Shown here piece after piece: positions 1 through 8,642 of a stretch of 37,208 nucleotides of DNA. Under the pieces are notes generated by a model. The model saw only the letters and a program-made list of their open reading frames with translations. It ran no database searches and was not told where the DNA came from. Each line of letters starts with the position of its first letter. Position 1 is the stretch's first letter. Location: contig NZ_VFSH01000017.1 in the NCBI RefSeq assembly GCF_006385785.1, forward strand, positions 1-37,208, in the 5' to 3' direction. Made by a program: the position numbers and the translations under genes. This stretch comes from Streptococcus shenyangsis. Its GTDB lineage: Bacteria > Bacillota > Bacilli > Lactobacillales > Streptococcaceae.

Positions 1-93
1 GTAGACTATATTGATTACTACAACAATAAACGAATTAAGGTAAAACTAAAAGGACTCAGTCCTGTGCAATACAGAACTAAATCCTTCGGATAA
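1..93 (+). pseudogene. IS3-family transposase, C-terminal fragment
   Basis: The window opens inside an ORF that runs 30 codons to a TAA at 91-93. The visible residues include DYIDYYNNKRIKVKLKGLSP, the typical C-terminal end of IS3-family (IS150-like) orfB DDE transposases, with the YNxKRI and LxGLSPxxYR pattern. The rest lies outside the window, so I cannot tell whether the full gene is intact. Confidence 0.8.
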
Positions 94-124
94 ATTGATT
101 GTCTAACTTTTTGGGGTCAGTACA
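1..124 (+). mobile_element. 3' end of an IS3-family element
   Basis: The transposase tail is followed at 100-124 by TGTCTAACTTTTTGGGGTCA and then GTACA, which looks like the right terminal inverted repeat of an IS150-group element. The next 58 bases (125-182) match nothing I recognise. Confidence 0.65.
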
Positions 125-182
125 AGTTTTCAACACTTAATATTATGCGTTTTTTGATTTAGATACTCTTTGACCCAGCCTC

Positions 183-892
183 CTTCACGTTGTTTAAGCC
201 TCATTGCTCTTGACTCGTCACTTGCCTCTCAAAGAGGCGTTAGTATTACTTACCACTATCCCTAAAGGGATCCTCATACTCTTTTACACTCAATTTATCT
301 AGTGCTATATCATGCTTTACTCGTTCTCAAATTGTCATACTCGTGAAGAAATCATCCACTGGATAATTTCTTTACTTTTGAATATATTTCTTAATTGTGG
401 CTTCATTGAGTCCCACCGTACTCATATAATAACCTTCCGCCCAGAAATGCCGATTCCCAAACTTGTACTTGAGATTGGCGTGTTTGTCAAATATCATGAG
501 AGCACTCTTACCTTTTAAATAACCCATGAAACTCGAAGTACTTATCCTCGGTGAAATACTGACTAACATATGTAAATGGTCTGGCATTTAGTGACCCTCG
601 ATAATTTCAACTCCTTTGTAACTATACAAGCGATGAAATATTTCACCTAAACTACTTCGATATTGATTATAGAGGACTTTTCGTCTATACTTAGGGGTGA
701 ACACAATGTGATAGAACAGTGCCACTTTGTGTGCGATAAACTATGAGCCTTTTGTGCCATATTTTTCTCCTTTCGCTTTACAATTGGCTTGAACACCTTT
801 ATTGTATCGCGTTTGGAGTTTTTTGGGGTATAACCTTCGATGTGCACCCGAATAGCGGGTGGTTTTTTGTCTCGCACCTAGCGGAGCGAGAC
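183..892 (-). mobile_element. IS200/IS605-family element, decayed
   Basis: The region holds a broken TnpA gene on the minus strand. It has IS200-type subterminal hairpins: CACCCG-AATAG-CGGGTG at 845-861 and GTCTCGC...GAGCGAGAC at 869-892 on the upstream side, and GCCTCTC-AAAGAGGC near 224-239 downstream. The stretch 183-228 recurs with one mismatch at 37163-37208, so a second copy starts at the far end of the window. Elements of this family move as single strands using hairpin ends rather than inverted repeats. Confidence 0.75.
246..760 (-). pseudogene. tnpA: IS200/IS605 transposase TnpA (Y1 HUH family), frameshifted
   Basis: The start at 760 follows a good ribosome site (AAAGGAGAAAAAT) and gives MAQKAHSLSHTKW, the usual N-terminus of streptococcal IS200-type TnpA. 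The frame is lost just after HTKW. A second in-frame block (587-372) carries MPDHLHMLVSISP, the HUH-type metal-binding histidines, and GNRHFWAEGYY, normally followed by the catalytic tyrosine region. That frame stops early at 372. A third block ends with KEYEDPFRDSGK and a TAA at 246. Two frame breaks and a premature stop make this a dead copy. Confidence 0.8.
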
Positions 893-969
893 GGACTGAA
901 AGTCGCATAAGAAAAAACGTTGATTTAACAACGTTTTACCAAGGAATTCAAAAGAATGCAAAGGAATAA

Positions 970-1314
970 TGGAGCCGGTGGGAGTCGAACCCACGTCCAA
1001 ACACCTGCCAACATATTTGTCTACAACCATAGGTTATGTATTAGTTTAACAGTCCCTCGACACATAACTCAAGCCTAGAAACTGCGAGTCTATCAATCTC
1101 TTATCAAGCCGCTAGACAAGACTTGATCGTATCTCGCTAATAATAAGACCTGTCATTGAACACGAGCAATCCAAATCGGGTCACGCCTGCTGGTTTTTAG
1201 GCAGCTAGAGCGTAAGAAGTGTTATTTTTTGCAGTTATATTTAACTGAGCGTTTACGTCGCTACACGAGTCGCAAAATATGCCTCATAATGCCTGTCGAA
1301 TCCGTAACGACCCC
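970..1314 (-). ncRNA. ssrA: tmRNA
   Basis: This is transfer-messenger RNA, which with SmpB rescues stalled ribosomes and tags the nascent peptide for proteolysis. Read on the minus strand, the 5' end is GGGGTCGTTACGGATTCGAC and the 3' end is GTTCGACTCCCACCGGCTCCA without a break, the tRNA-Ala-like T arm and acceptor stem, with CCA encoded. The resume codon GCA and tag frame lie at 1232-1197 and encode A-KNNTSYALAA-stop, the pneumococcal-type degradation tag as I know it. Length is 345 nt. Any protein call across this interval is spurious. Confidence 0.97.
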
Positions 1315-1375
1315 AAAAGACAATAAAACCATTATACCTTATCTAACACAAAAATGCAAAAAGAAAATCAATGAA

Positions 1376-2011
1376 CTACAAAAGATAGTCTTTCAAAGCT
1401 TTGGTCAAAGCCTGATAACCAGTAATACTGAGATGCAGCCCATCAGTTGTATATTCTTTTTTGAGTTGGCCTGCTTGATCTATCAAACTATCAAAAACTG
1501 GCACAAATTCTACCTGCATATAGGCAGAAGCAAGCTCTTGATAGGCTTGATTCCATTTCTGAATTTTTTCATTCGTGCGGATATAGACTGTCTGCTTGTA
1601 CTCCTCGCTCTCATTGACTGGCAAAATGGAAAGCAATTTAATCTCAGTCAATGGATAATCGCGAGCAATGGATTGTATGATAGCTTCAAGATTATTGAGA
1701 GCCTGATTTACAAGTACATCTTTTCCGATATCATTTGTCCCAATCAGAAGGACAATTTTATCTACTGTTCCACCGTAAAGATGCGCATCTAGATTCTCTA
1801 GTAACAGCCCTGTCTGATAACCTCGAATGCCTCGATTGACAATGGTCTTTGCAGTCCCAAATAACTCCTGCAGAGGGTAGTATTCGACAATGGAATCCCC
1901 AATAAAAAGAATGTCTGGTTCAACAACAGAAACTTGATTTAAGTGACGGTATTTGGTTTGGATTTTGCCCTGTTCCTTTAGTAACCAATTTTCTAATAAC
2001 TGTACTGCCAC
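1376..2011 (-). CDS. SGNH/GDSL-family hydrolase
   Basis: This 211-residue cytoplasmic protein is of the SGNH esterase/acyl-hydrolase superfamily. The block I nucleophile is in FIGDSIVEYY (about residues 36-45), block III is GTNDIG (about 91-96), and the catalytic Asp-His pair is in TDGLHLSITGY near the C-terminus. The substrate cannot be inferred, although relatives are annotated as platelet-activating-factor acetylhydrolase-like or lysophospholipase-like. The start is GTG, because GGAG lies 6 nt upstream and inside the end of the preceding HAD gene. The stop of that gene and this start are one base apart, so the two are translationally coupled. No signal peptide is visible. Confidence 0.85.
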   Translation of the reverse strand: MAVQLLENWLLKEQGKIQTKYRHLNQVSVVEPDILFIGDSIVEYYPLQELFGTAKTIVNRGIRGYQTGLLLENLDAHLYGGTVDKIVLLIGTNDIGKDVLVNQALNNLEAIIQSIARDYPLTEIKLLSILPVNESEEYKQTVYIRTNEKIQKWNQAYQELASAYMQVEFVPVFDSLIDQAGQLKKEYTTDGLHLSITGYQALTKALKDYLL

Positions 2012-2012
2012 T

Positions 2013-2840
2013 TCATTCTCCTTTTTCTAACCAGTTTTCCAAGACTTGATAAACTCCTCCTTGTCTGTTAGCTGGCGCTAGAGCAGTCGCCACAGCTTTA
2101 GCTTTCTCATCAGCATTTTCCATCGCATAGGCAATCCCAGCCATTTCAAGCATTTCAACATCATTTTCACTATCGCCAAAAGCCATTATTTGTTGGGGGT
2201 TCAAGTCCCAGCGCTTGAGTAATTCTTCCAAGCCCCATGCTTTATGAATTCCAGCTTGAAGGATATCAATGCAACCATAGCCACTGGATACAGCCCGAAC
2301 ACGGCCATCAAAGAGGTCATTAATCTCTGCCAATACCGAATTCAACCGTTCCTCACCAACAACCATACTCATCTTGAGCACACCACCAAAGAGGTCAGAG
2401 GTTAATTCATCCACAAACTGCATCCGTTGGTAGAATTTTTCAATCATTTCTGGAGTCATAAAACTTTCAAGGTCTGTAAAAATCGTACCTTCCTTGACGA
2501 AACCACCCTTCATCCCCGTTACAACAAATTGATTTTGACACTCTCGACCCTTGAAATGAGCCAAAGCCTTGTCGACAATGCCATCATCCCAAGTCTGGGC
2601 CTGAATCAGTTCATTGTTTTCAAAAATACGAGCACCATTAGCAACCACCAGAACCACTCGATTCACCAAGTGCTCCAGTAGTTGCCTCATGCGGTGAATT
2701 TCATTCCCCGTCGCGATGACAAAACGAATCTCCCTCTGATCCAACTGATCTAAAATCTTTTCCAGTCGTGGGAGATCAAGCTGGCCTCTAGCATCCAGCA
2801 AGGTCCCATCCATATCTGTCGCAATTACTTTAATCGTCAT
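2013..2840 (-). CDS. HAD-superfamily phosphatase, Cof type (IIB)
   Basis: This 275-residue cytoplasmic phosphatase is of the Cof/YidA-like HAD subclass IIB, whose members dephosphorylate sugar phosphates or FMN-like metabolites. Motif I is DMDGTLLD (residues 9-16, nucleophile Asp9 and acid Asp11), motif II is FVIATGN around residue 40, motif III is the Lys in GIHKAWGL, and motif IV is MAFGDSENDVEML (about 217-229). The cap domain between motifs II and III has the length usual for Cof proteins. GAGGAAAG precedes the ATG. It is co-directional with the downstream SGNH hydrolase and separated from it by one base. The exact substrate is unknown. Confidence 0.88.
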   Translation of the reverse strand: MTIKVIATDMDGTLLDARGQLDLPRLEKILDQLDQREIRFVIATGNEIHRMRQLLEHLVNRVVLVVANGARIFENNELIQAQTWDDGIVDKALAHFKGRECQNQFVVTGMKGGFVKEGTIFTDLESFMTPEMIEKFYQRMQFVDELTSDLFGGVLKMSMVVGEERLNSVLAEINDLFDGRVRAVSSGYGCIDILQAGIHKAWGLEELLKRWDLNPQQIMAFGDSENDVEMLEMAGIAYAMENADEKAKAVATALAPANRQGGVYQVLENWLEKGE

Positions 2841-2861
2841 TTTCTTTCCTCTGGATTTAAG

Positions 2862-4187
2862 CTAGTCCCACTTCAATCCCACATGTTCATTCATTTCTTT
2901 ATAAGCTGTATCAATTCGTTCCTTAGTCGCTTCATCTAACTGGTCACGATGACTACCACCCTCGATAAAATCTTCTAAGATGTAGGTTTGGTAAAGGTAG
3001 AGTGGATAACCTTCTGGAGAATAGGTTCCTTTTGGTGTACGGTTTACCCAAGAAGGATGCGCTTTGGCAGTTTCGATTGTCGTCTTACCGGCTTTTTTCT
3101 TAATGGTCACATCCATGAGCACGCCACGTTCAGTCCACTTAGCATTTTCTACCCCTTCCATGGTCTCAATTCGTTGATTTGAAATGAAGTTCCCCATTGA
3201 ATAGATAATGAGTTTCTTGTCCCCATCTTTTTCAACCGTTTCAGATGGTTCAACGACGTGAGGGTGACCTCCAAATATAATATCTGCTCCCCAATCAATC
3301 ATCTTGTGATATAAAGCTTTTTGCTCTTCAGTCGGTTCTATGCGATACTCAACACCCATTTGTGGCATGATAATGGTAATATCTGCTTCCTTTTCCGCTC
3401 GTTCAATTTCAGACTTCATTTTATTCTCATCTAAATCTGAAAGATAGTGATTATAATCCTCCTGAGAAATATTTTGCTCAATTCCATTAAATCCATAAGA
3501 ATAAGCCAAAAGTGCAACCTTGATACCATTCACTTCCTTAATGACCAGCGGAGCCTGATCACGTGGCTCGTGTGTATAAACTCCAATTGGAGTGATTCCA
3601 GCCTTCTTAATAATATCGGCCGTTGAAATAACTCCCTCAATTTGCGAATCCAAAATATGATTATGAGCCAAATCTAGAACATGATAACCTGCATCCTTAA
3701 TAGCATCCATAACTTCAGCAGGAGCATTAAAGAGAGGATAACCTGCTAAATAATGATCCTTATTAATGGTCCCTTCAAAGTCACCAATAGCTAAGTCTGC
3801 TTGCTTAAGCCAAGGTGTCACATACTCAAAATTCTCATGAAAATCATAGGTTCCATCATCCTTTTTTGCTGAAAAGTAAAGAATATCATGATAAAGCAAA
3901 TCACCATGAGCCATAATTCTAGCAGTTTTTTCCTCTTCCTGATCTTTGGAATGTTGATTCGTCTTATTAGCTTCTTGAGAAATAGTATCCTTTTTCTGAC
4001 TAGTCAAGGGAATTCCTTGAAAACTTTCAAACAACAAGACCAAGCCCATTGATAAAGCAACTGCTAGCAAAAGTATCGCCACAAATCCCTTATTACTCCA
4101 CTTACGATAACTCCTAAAAAAGTTTACAAACCCCCTCATAAAACGAAAAGCTGAACCACTCTGATTTCTATCTTGTCTTCTTTGCAT
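2862..4187 (-). CDS. CapA/PgsA-family membrane-anchored metallophosphoesterase-like protein
   Basis: This CapA-family protein (poly-gamma-glutamate synthesis, PgsA/CapA) has one N-terminal membrane anchor (GFVAILLLAVALSMGLVLLF). The large extracellular part carries the family signatures IMAHGDLLYHD, DLAIGDFEGTI, DLAHNHILD and IIFGGHPHVVEP. Homologues bind metal through a calcineurin-like fold, and in streptococci they are usually present without the rest of a capsule operon, as here. I prefer the ATG at 4187 (441 residues, starting MQRRQDRN) because AGGGAG lies 7 nt upstream. An ATG at 4193 is too close to that site, and the longest frame (to 4256) has no ribosome site. Substrate and role in the cell wall are unknown. 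Confidence 0.85.
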   Translation of the reverse strand: MQRRQDRNQSGSAFRFMRGFVNFFRSYRKWSNKGFVAILLLAVALSMGLVLLFESFQGIPLTSQKKDTISQEANKTNQHSKDQEEEKTARIMAHGDLLYHDILYFSAKKDDGTYDFHENFEYVTPWLKQADLAIGDFEGTINKDHYLAGYPLFNAPAEVMDAIKDAGYHVLDLAHNHILDSQIEGVISTADIIKKAGITPIGVYTHEPRDQAPLVIKEVNGIKVALLAYSYGFNGIEQNISQEDYNHYLSDLDENKMKSEIERAEKEADITIIMPQMGVEYRIEPTEEQKALYHKMIDWGADIIFGGHPHVVEPSETVEKDGDKKLIIYSMGNFISNQRIETMEGVENAKWTERGVLMDVTIKKKAGKTTIETAKAHPSWVNRTPKGTYSPEGYPLYLYQTYILEDFIEGGSHRDQLDEATKERIDTAYKEMNEHVGLKWD

Positions 4188-4361
4188 CTTCATTCTCCCT
4201 ACTTTCTTATGCAAGCCTTTTCTTTTTATTATATCACAGATAAGAAATTCTTTCACAACTGAATCGAACCTGCTAGGTATTTTCTATATAAACTTAATGC
4301 CGTAATGCTTTCAATCCTTGTCATTTTGTGATATCATGTAGAGGTAATGAAAGGAGAGAAA

Positions 4362-4973
4362 ATGTCTGCTATAGAACGTATTACAAAAGCTGCTCACTTG
4401 ATTGATATGAACGATATTATCCGCGAGGGGAACCCAACTCTACGCGCAGTTGCTGAGGAAGTTACTTTCCCCCTATCTGATCAGGAAATCATCCTTGGTG
4501 AAAAGATGATGCAATTCCTCAAACATTCCCAAGATCCTGTCATGGCTGAAAAATTGGGACTCCGCGGTGGGGTTGGACTGGCTGCTCCTCAATTGGATAT
4601 CTCAAAACGCATTATCGCTGTTTTGGTACCTAATATTGTCGAAGAAGGTGAAACTCCAAAGGAAGCCTACGACTTACAAGCCATTATGTATAATCCAAAA
4701 ATCGTCTCGCACTCTGTTCAAGACGCTGCTCTTGGTGAAGGAGAAGGTTGCCTGTCTGTTGACCGTAACGTGCCTGGCTACGTAGTTCGCCATGCCCGCG
4801 TTACTGTTGACTACTTTGACAAAGATGGGGAAAAACACCGTATCAAGCTCAAAGGTTACAACTCCATCGTTGTTCAGCATGAAATTGACCACATCAACGG
4901 AATCATGTTTTACGATCGTATCAATGAAAAAGACCCATTTGCAGTTAAAGATGGTTTACTAATTCTAGAATAA
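4362..4973 (+). CDS. def: Peptide deformylase
   Basis: This enzyme removes the N-formyl group from nascent proteins using a bound metal. All three PDF motifs are present: [10 protein letters not shown] (motif I), [10 protein letters not shown] with the metal-binding Cys (motif II), and [10 protein letters not shown] (motif III, HExxH). The start at 4362 ([13 protein letters not shown], 203 residues) has AAAGGAGAG just upstream. A longer frame from 4347 would place the Shine-Dalgarno inside the gene. The length and the long insert between motifs I and II fit type II Gram-positive PDFs. It is closed by its own hairpin terminator at 4977-5003. Confidence 0.97.
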   Translation: MSAIERITKAAHLIDMNDIIREGNPTLRAVAEEVTFPLSDQEIILGEKMMQFLKHSQDPVMAEKLGLRGGVGLAAPQLDISKRIIAVLVPNIVEEGETPKEAYDLQAIMYNPKIVSHSVQDAALGEGEGCLSVDRNVPGYVVRHARVTVDYFDKDGEKHRIKLKGYNSIVVQHEIDHINGIMFYDRINEKDPFAVKDGLLILE

Positions 4974-4976
4974 AGA

Positions 4977-5003
4977 AAATCCCGTTGCAAGACGGGGTTT
5001 TGT
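4977..5003 (+). terminator. Rho-independent terminator of def
   Basis: CCCGT-TGCAAG-ACGGG is followed by GTTTTG directly after the def stop. The T-run is short and merges into the rlmB promoter. Confidence 0.7.
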
Positions 5004-5011
5004 GTTATAAT
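4985..5011 (+). promoter_or_regulatory. Extended -10 promoter of rlmB
   Basis: TGTTATAAT (TGnTATAAT) lies at 5003-5011, with a possible -35 TTGCAA at 4985-4990 and a short 15-bp spacer. The predicted start of transcription is about 7 nt after the -10, at or next to the ATG at 5018. Confidence 0.65.
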
Positions 5012-5017
5012 AGAGGA

Positions 5018-5746
5018 ATGAAAACAAATGATATTGTCTATGGCGTCCACGCCGTTACCGAAGCCCTCCATGCAAATACTGGAAACAAACTCTACCTCCA
5101 AGAAGATCTCCGAGGTAAGAATGTTGAGAAAGTCAAGGAACTGGCTACAGAAAAGAAGGTATCCATTTCTTGGACTTCAAAAAAATCCCTCTCTGAGATG
5201 ACTGAAGGTGCTGTCCACCAAGGTTTTGTTCTACGAGTGTCTGAATTTGCCTATAGCGAATTAGAACACATCCTAGCAAAAACACGTCAAGAAGAAAATC
5301 CACTTCTATTGATTCTGGATGGCTTAACTGACCCTCACAACCTAGGATCCATCCTGAGAACAGCCGACGCGACCAATGTTTCAGGTGTCATCATTCCTAA
5401 ACACCGTGCTGTCGGTGTTACTCCTGTCGTTGCCAAAACAGCCACAGGTGCTATTGAGCACGTTCCAATTGCCCGAGTGACAAATCTGAGCCAAACTCTG
5501 GACAAACTAAAGGATGAAGGCTTCTGGACCTTTGGAACAGATATGAATGGGACTCCTTGCCATAAGTGGAATACAAAAGGGAAAATTGCCCTCATAATCG
5601 GAAATGAAGGAAAAGGAATCTCTAGCAACATCAAAAAGCAGGTCGATGAAATGATCACCATTCCTATGAATGGACATGTTCAAAGCCTTAATGCCAGTGT
5701 TGCTGCGGCCATTCTTATGTATGAAGTTTTCCGAAATCGCCTATAA
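5018..5746 (+). CDS. rlmB: SpoU/TrmH-family RNA 2'-O-methyltransferase (23S rRNA Gm2251 type)
   Basis: This is a SPOUT-fold methyltransferase that 2'-O-methylates a guanosine of 23S rRNA (RlmB type). An N-terminal RNA-binding substrate domain (VYGVHAVTEAL) is followed by the knotted catalytic domain with LDGLTDPHNLGSILRTADA (motif 1, catalytic Asn and Arg), IIGNEGKGIS (motif 2) and IPMNGHVQSLNASVAAAIL (motif 3). With the start at 5018 (MKTNDIVYGVHAV) the protein is 242 residues, normal for the family. GAGG is only 2 nt from this ATG, so the usual ribosome-site spacing is absent. Assignment to RlmB rather than TrmH rests on the N-terminal domain. Confidence 0.88.
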   Translation: MKTNDIVYGVHAVTEALHANTGNKLYLQEDLRGKNVEKVKELATEKKVSISWTSKKSLSEMTEGAVHQGFVLRVSEFAYSELEHILAKTRQEENPLLLILDGLTDPHNLGSILRTADATNVSGVIIPKHRAVGVTPVVAKTATGAIEHVPIARVTNLSQTLDKLKDEGFWTFGTDMNGTPCHKWNTKGKIALIIGNEGKGISSNIKKQVDEMITIPMNGHVQSLNASVAAAILMYEVFRNRL

Positions 5747-5778
5747 AAGAGGCTGGACAAAAACTTACTTCTAAATAG

Positions 5779-5836
5779 AACCGCACAGTGATTTCAGCTT
5801 TGCTCACAATAAAGCTGAAATCACTGTGCGGTTTTT
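5779..5836 (+). terminator. Perfect 23-bp stem-loop after rlmB
   Basis: Arms 5779-5801 and 5811-5833 are perfect reverse complements with a 9-nt loop, and TTT follows. The stem begins AACCGCACAGTGATTTCAGC. It sits just after GAGGCTGGACAAAAA, a sequence I remember as common in streptococcal intergenic regions. It can act as a terminator in either direction and is much longer than the other terminators here. Confidence 0.7.
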
Positions 5837-6114
5837 GAATAGCTGATTTGTAGATTAAATTCTTGAACAATTTTGTAAAATCCATACTCATGAAAATGAG
5901 TCCTATCTCTACTACGCTGGTCTACTTGTCTCTAACATACACTCTGAACACGCCAAAAATATTCTCTAATTTGCTAAAAGTGCAATTAATTGCCCTCCTC
6001 CATTTGACATAGATACTAGATTCTTCTTAGATATATCATGTGTTCTAAACGAAGTTTCCTAAAGAAATTCTAAGTTGTATCGTAACCAATTGATTTCTGA
6101 GTCCCTTATATAAG
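5837..6114. other. Intergenic stretch without a gene
   Basis: No frame with a start and ribosome site is visible on either strand between the rlmB stem-loop and the htpX terminator. The sequence is AT-rich and full of stops, which fits decayed DNA, but I cannot name its source. Confidence 0.6.
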
Positions 6115-6152
6115 AAAATGAGCATCTCCAACTACGAGAATGCTCATTTTTT
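6115..6152 (-). terminator. Terminator of lemA-htpX
   Basis: AAAATGAGCAT...ATGCTCATTTTTT forms a stem with a T-run for leftward transcription 18 bp after the htpX stop. The mirrored sequence could also stop rightward transcription. Confidence 0.75.
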
Positions 6153-6169
6153 ATTGTATAGGCACATTT

Positions 6170-7069
6170 TTACATCTGTTTTAAACGTTCAATCCGTTCT
6201 GAGATAGGTGGGTGGGTATAAAAGAGTTTTTGGAACCCTCCCCCTTTCTTGGGATCATTGATATAAAGTGCACTACTGGCATCATCTACAGGACGACTCA
6301 TAGGTTTACTATTATCCAACTTATGGAGAGCATTAATCATCCCTTGAGGATTGCGCGTCAACTCGACACTGGAAGCATCAGCTAGGAATTCCCTCTGACG
6401 AGAAATAGCGAGTTGTACCAAGGTTGCAGCGAGAGGTGCCAGCACAATAGCTAATAAAGAAACCACTAGCATAATGATTTCAAGACCATTTCCGTCTCGA
6501 TCATCGTCACTTCGTCTGCGACCTGCTCCGCCCCACCACATCATACGACCTGCCATACTAGAAAGCATGGTGATAGCACTAGCAAGGGCAACAGCAATAG
6601 TCGAAATACGGATATCGTAATTACGAATATGACTGACTTCATGTCCCATAACAGCTTCTAGTTCTTCACGATTCATGATAGCTAGGAGACCTGAAGTTGC
6701 AGCAACTGCAGCATTTTGAGGATTGGAACCTGTCGCAAAGGCATTTAAGGCTGGATCATCAATGATGAAAACACGAGGCATAGGAATCTGAGCGACCATA
6801 GCCATATCTTCCACTACATGATAGAGGCCTGGTGCCGTTTGTTCATCCACCTCACGCGCCCCATTCATAGACATGACAATCTCAGTAGACTGAAAAATCA
6901 TGGATAAAGCATAGATAAAGCCGATAATCAGTGCGATAACCAAACCACCAAGCCCAGATCGCATAAAGAGGTAACCAACCGCATAGCCAACAAGAGCTAA
7001 GAGTAGGAAAAATACCAGCAACAAAATCCAGGTTTTTCGTTTATTGCTTGCAATTTGATCAAACAGCAT
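6170..7069 (-). CDS. htpX: Membrane zinc metalloprotease HtpX
   Basis: This M48 membrane metalloprotease takes part in quality control of membrane proteins. Two N-terminal helices (residues about 15-55) precede the zinc site [11 protein letters not shown] (HExxH). Two more helices flank the arginine-rich [10 protein letters not shown] loop, and the third zinc ligand is in [12 protein letters not shown]. The C-terminus carries [14 protein letters not shown], typical of the family. The ATG at 7069 ([10 protein letters not shown], 299 residues) is favoured; an in-frame GTG nine bases earlier overlaps lemA. It follows lemA by one base with GGTGA as ribosome site, so the two are one operon. Confidence 0.95.
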   Translation of the reverse strand: MLFDQIASNKRKTWILLLVFFLLLALVGYAVGYLFMRSGLGGLVIALIIGFIYALSMIFQSTEIVMSMNGAREVDEQTAPGLYHVVEDMAMVAQIPMPRVFIIDDPALNAFATGSNPQNAAVAATSGLLAIMNREELEAVMGHEVSHIRNYDIRISTIAVALASAITMLSSMAGRMMWWGGAGRRRSDDDRDGNGLEIIMLVVSLLAIVLAPLAATLVQLAISRQREFLADASSVELTRNPQGMINALHKLDNSKPMSRPVDDASSALYINDPKKGGGFQKLFYTHPPISERIERLKQM

Positions 7070-7070
7070 C

Positions 7071-7631
7071 TTAGTCACCTAAACCGCTAAAATCAACCTT
7101 AGGAACTGCCTTTTCCTCTTCTGGTGTTTGAAGGAAATCTGCTGCTTTAAATCCAAACATTCCAGCGATAATATTGCTTGGGAAAGTCTCTAATTTTACA
7201 TTGTAGTTGCTGACAACACTGTTGTAAAGTTGACGAGAGTAAGAAATTTTATTTTCTGTGTTTGTCAACTCCTCTTGCAATTTAACAAAGTTGGCACTAG
7301 CTTTCAAATCTGGATAGCTTTCTGCAACTGCAAAAATACCTGAAATCTGACGAGTGAGGGCATCACTAGCTTTCATAGCTTCTGCTGGAGAAGTCGCTGC
7401 CGCTACTTGGTTACGCAGTTCTGCCACCTTTTCAAGGGTAGAACCTTCATATTTGGCATAACCTTTTACAGTCTCAATCAAGTTTGGCAAGAGATCATTT
7501 CGACGCTTCAATTGAACATCAATCTGACTCCAAGCCTCCTTGGTTTGCATACGATTTTTAACCAAACCGTTATAGCTAACAATCACAAAAATCACAACAA
7601 GAGCGATAACTCCAAGAATAATCCAAGTCAT
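7071..7631 (-). CDS. lemA: LemA family protein
   Basis: LemA is a small membrane-anchored helical protein of uncertain role, often paired with HtpX as here. Residues 2-23 form one membrane segment ([22 protein letters not shown]). The rest is a helical bundle with the family blocks [32 protein letters not shown] and YNSVVSNYN, ending in [10 protein letters not shown]. The length of 186 is standard. AAAGGACTTATATC precedes the ATG. Confidence 0.95.
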   Translation of the reverse strand: MTWIILGVIALVVIFVIVSYNGLVKNRMQTKEAWSQIDVQLKRRNDLLPNLIETVKGYAKYEGSTLEKVAELRNQVAAATSPAEAMKASDALTRQISGIFAVAESYPDLKASANFVKLQEELTNTENKISYSRQLYNSVVSNYNVKLETFPSNIIAGMFGFKAADFLQTPEEEKAVPKVDFSGLGD

Positions 7632-7724
7632 GATATAAGTCCTTTCTGTTTTTAGATTAGTACCAGTATATCAAATTTTTTATGATTGTGGTAAAATAAG
7701 ATGATACTAAAGAAGGAAATAACT

Positions 7725-8438
7725 ATGAAACCAGAAACATTTTACAACTTGCTGGCCGAGCAGAACCTTCCACTTTCGGACCAGCAAAAAGAACAATTTG
7801 AACGTTATTTTGAGCTCTTGGTCGAGTGGAATGAAAAGATTAATTTAACAGCCATTACGGACAAGGATGAAGTTTATCTCAAACATTTTTACGATTCGAT
7901 TGCACCTATTCTGCAAGGCTTGATTCCCAATGAAAATATCAAATTGCTTGATATTGGAGCCGGGGCAGGATTTCCTAGTCTACCAATGAAAATCCTCTAT
8001 CCTCAGTTAGATGTGACTATCATTGATTCACTCAACAAGCGCATCAACTTCCTCCAACTGTTGGCTCAAGAACTGGATTTGAACGATGTTCATTTCTACC
8101 ATGGGCGTGCAGAAGACTTTGCCCAAGACAAGAACTTCCGTGCTCAGTATGATTTTGTAACGGCTCGTGCGGTTGCCCGTATGCAGGTCTTGTCTGAATT
8201 GACAATTCCTTACCTTAAAGTTGGTGGCAAACTATTAGCACTCAAGGCCAGCAATGCGCCTGAGGAGTTATTTGAAGCTAAGAATGCTCTCAACCTCCTT
8301 TTTAGTAAAGTCGAAGACAATCTCAGCTACGCCCTACCAAATGGAGATCCGCGTTATATCACAGTGGTAGAAAAGAAAAAAGAAACGCCCAACAAATACC
8401 CAAGAAAGGCTGGCATGCCAAATAAACGCCCGCTTTAA
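7725..8438 (+). CDS. rsmG: 16S rRNA (guanine527-N7)-methyltransferase RsmG
   Basis: RsmG (GidB) places m7G527 in 16S rRNA, and its loss gives low-level streptomycin resistance in other bacteria. The SAM-binding loop is [20 protein letters not shown] (residues about 71-90), followed by [14 protein letters not shown] and the conserved TARAVA. The ATG at 7725 ([10 protein letters not shown], 237 residues) has AGAAGGAAATAACT upstream. The lysine/arginine-rich C-terminus ([14 protein letters not shown]) is typical. It is transcribed alone, away from lemA, with a likely -10 TAAAAT near 7692. Confidence 0.96.
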   Translation: MKPETFYNLLAEQNLPLSDQQKEQFERYFELLVEWNEKINLTAITDKDEVYLKHFYDSIAPILQGLIPNENIKLLDIGAGAGFPSLPMKILYPQLDVTIIDSLNKRINFLQLLAQELDLNDVHFYHGRAEDFAQDKNFRAQYDFVTARAVARMQVLSELTIPYLKVGGKLLALKASNAPEELFEAKNALNLLFSKVEDNLSYALPNGDPRYITVVEKKKETPNKYPRKAGMPNKRPL

Positions 8439-8457
8439 ATTTTTTAGTAAAAAAATA

Positions 8458-8486
8458 TTTACAAAGTTTGTAATTTCTGCTATACT
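8458..8486 (+). promoter_or_regulatory. Promoter of uraA
   Basis: -35 TTTACA (8458-8463), 17-bp spacer, extended -10 TGCTATACT (8478-8486). Confidence 0.75.
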
Positions 8487-8504
8487 ATCACAAGCAAAGG
8501 TTTT

Positions 8505-8620
8505 TAATGTCATCCCGTGAGGTGACGAAGACGCAGAAATATTTGAAACTCTTTAAAGTCTAGATTTTAAAGAAGTCTTACTCTGAGGGCCTATTGCTGT
8601 AAAATAATGGGCTCTTTTTT
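8505..8620 (+). promoter_or_regulatory. PyrR-binding attenuator leader of uraA
   Basis: GTCATCC-CGTGA-GGTGAC (8509-8526) forms a stem-loop whose loop fits the PyrR recognition pattern CNGNGA. A terminator stem follows at 8585-8620 (GAG-GG-CCTATT pairing with AATGGG-CTC, then seven T). In known PyrR leaders, PyrR with UMP stabilises the first hairpin so the terminator forms when pyrimidines are plentiful. The middle part (8541-8590) would hold the competing antiterminator, which I did not fold in full. Confidence 0.75.
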
Positions 8621-8642
8621 GATGCCCAAAAGTGAGGTTTAT

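Noticed and set aside
647..877. 76-codon minus-strand frame near the left IS
   Set aside because: Its first half lies upstream of the true tnpA start (760), and its end is the shifted frame of the broken transposase.
8607..8642. Earlier start for uraA at 8607
   Set aside because: It would begin inside the attenuator terminator; the ATG at 8643 has GTGAGG at proper distance.
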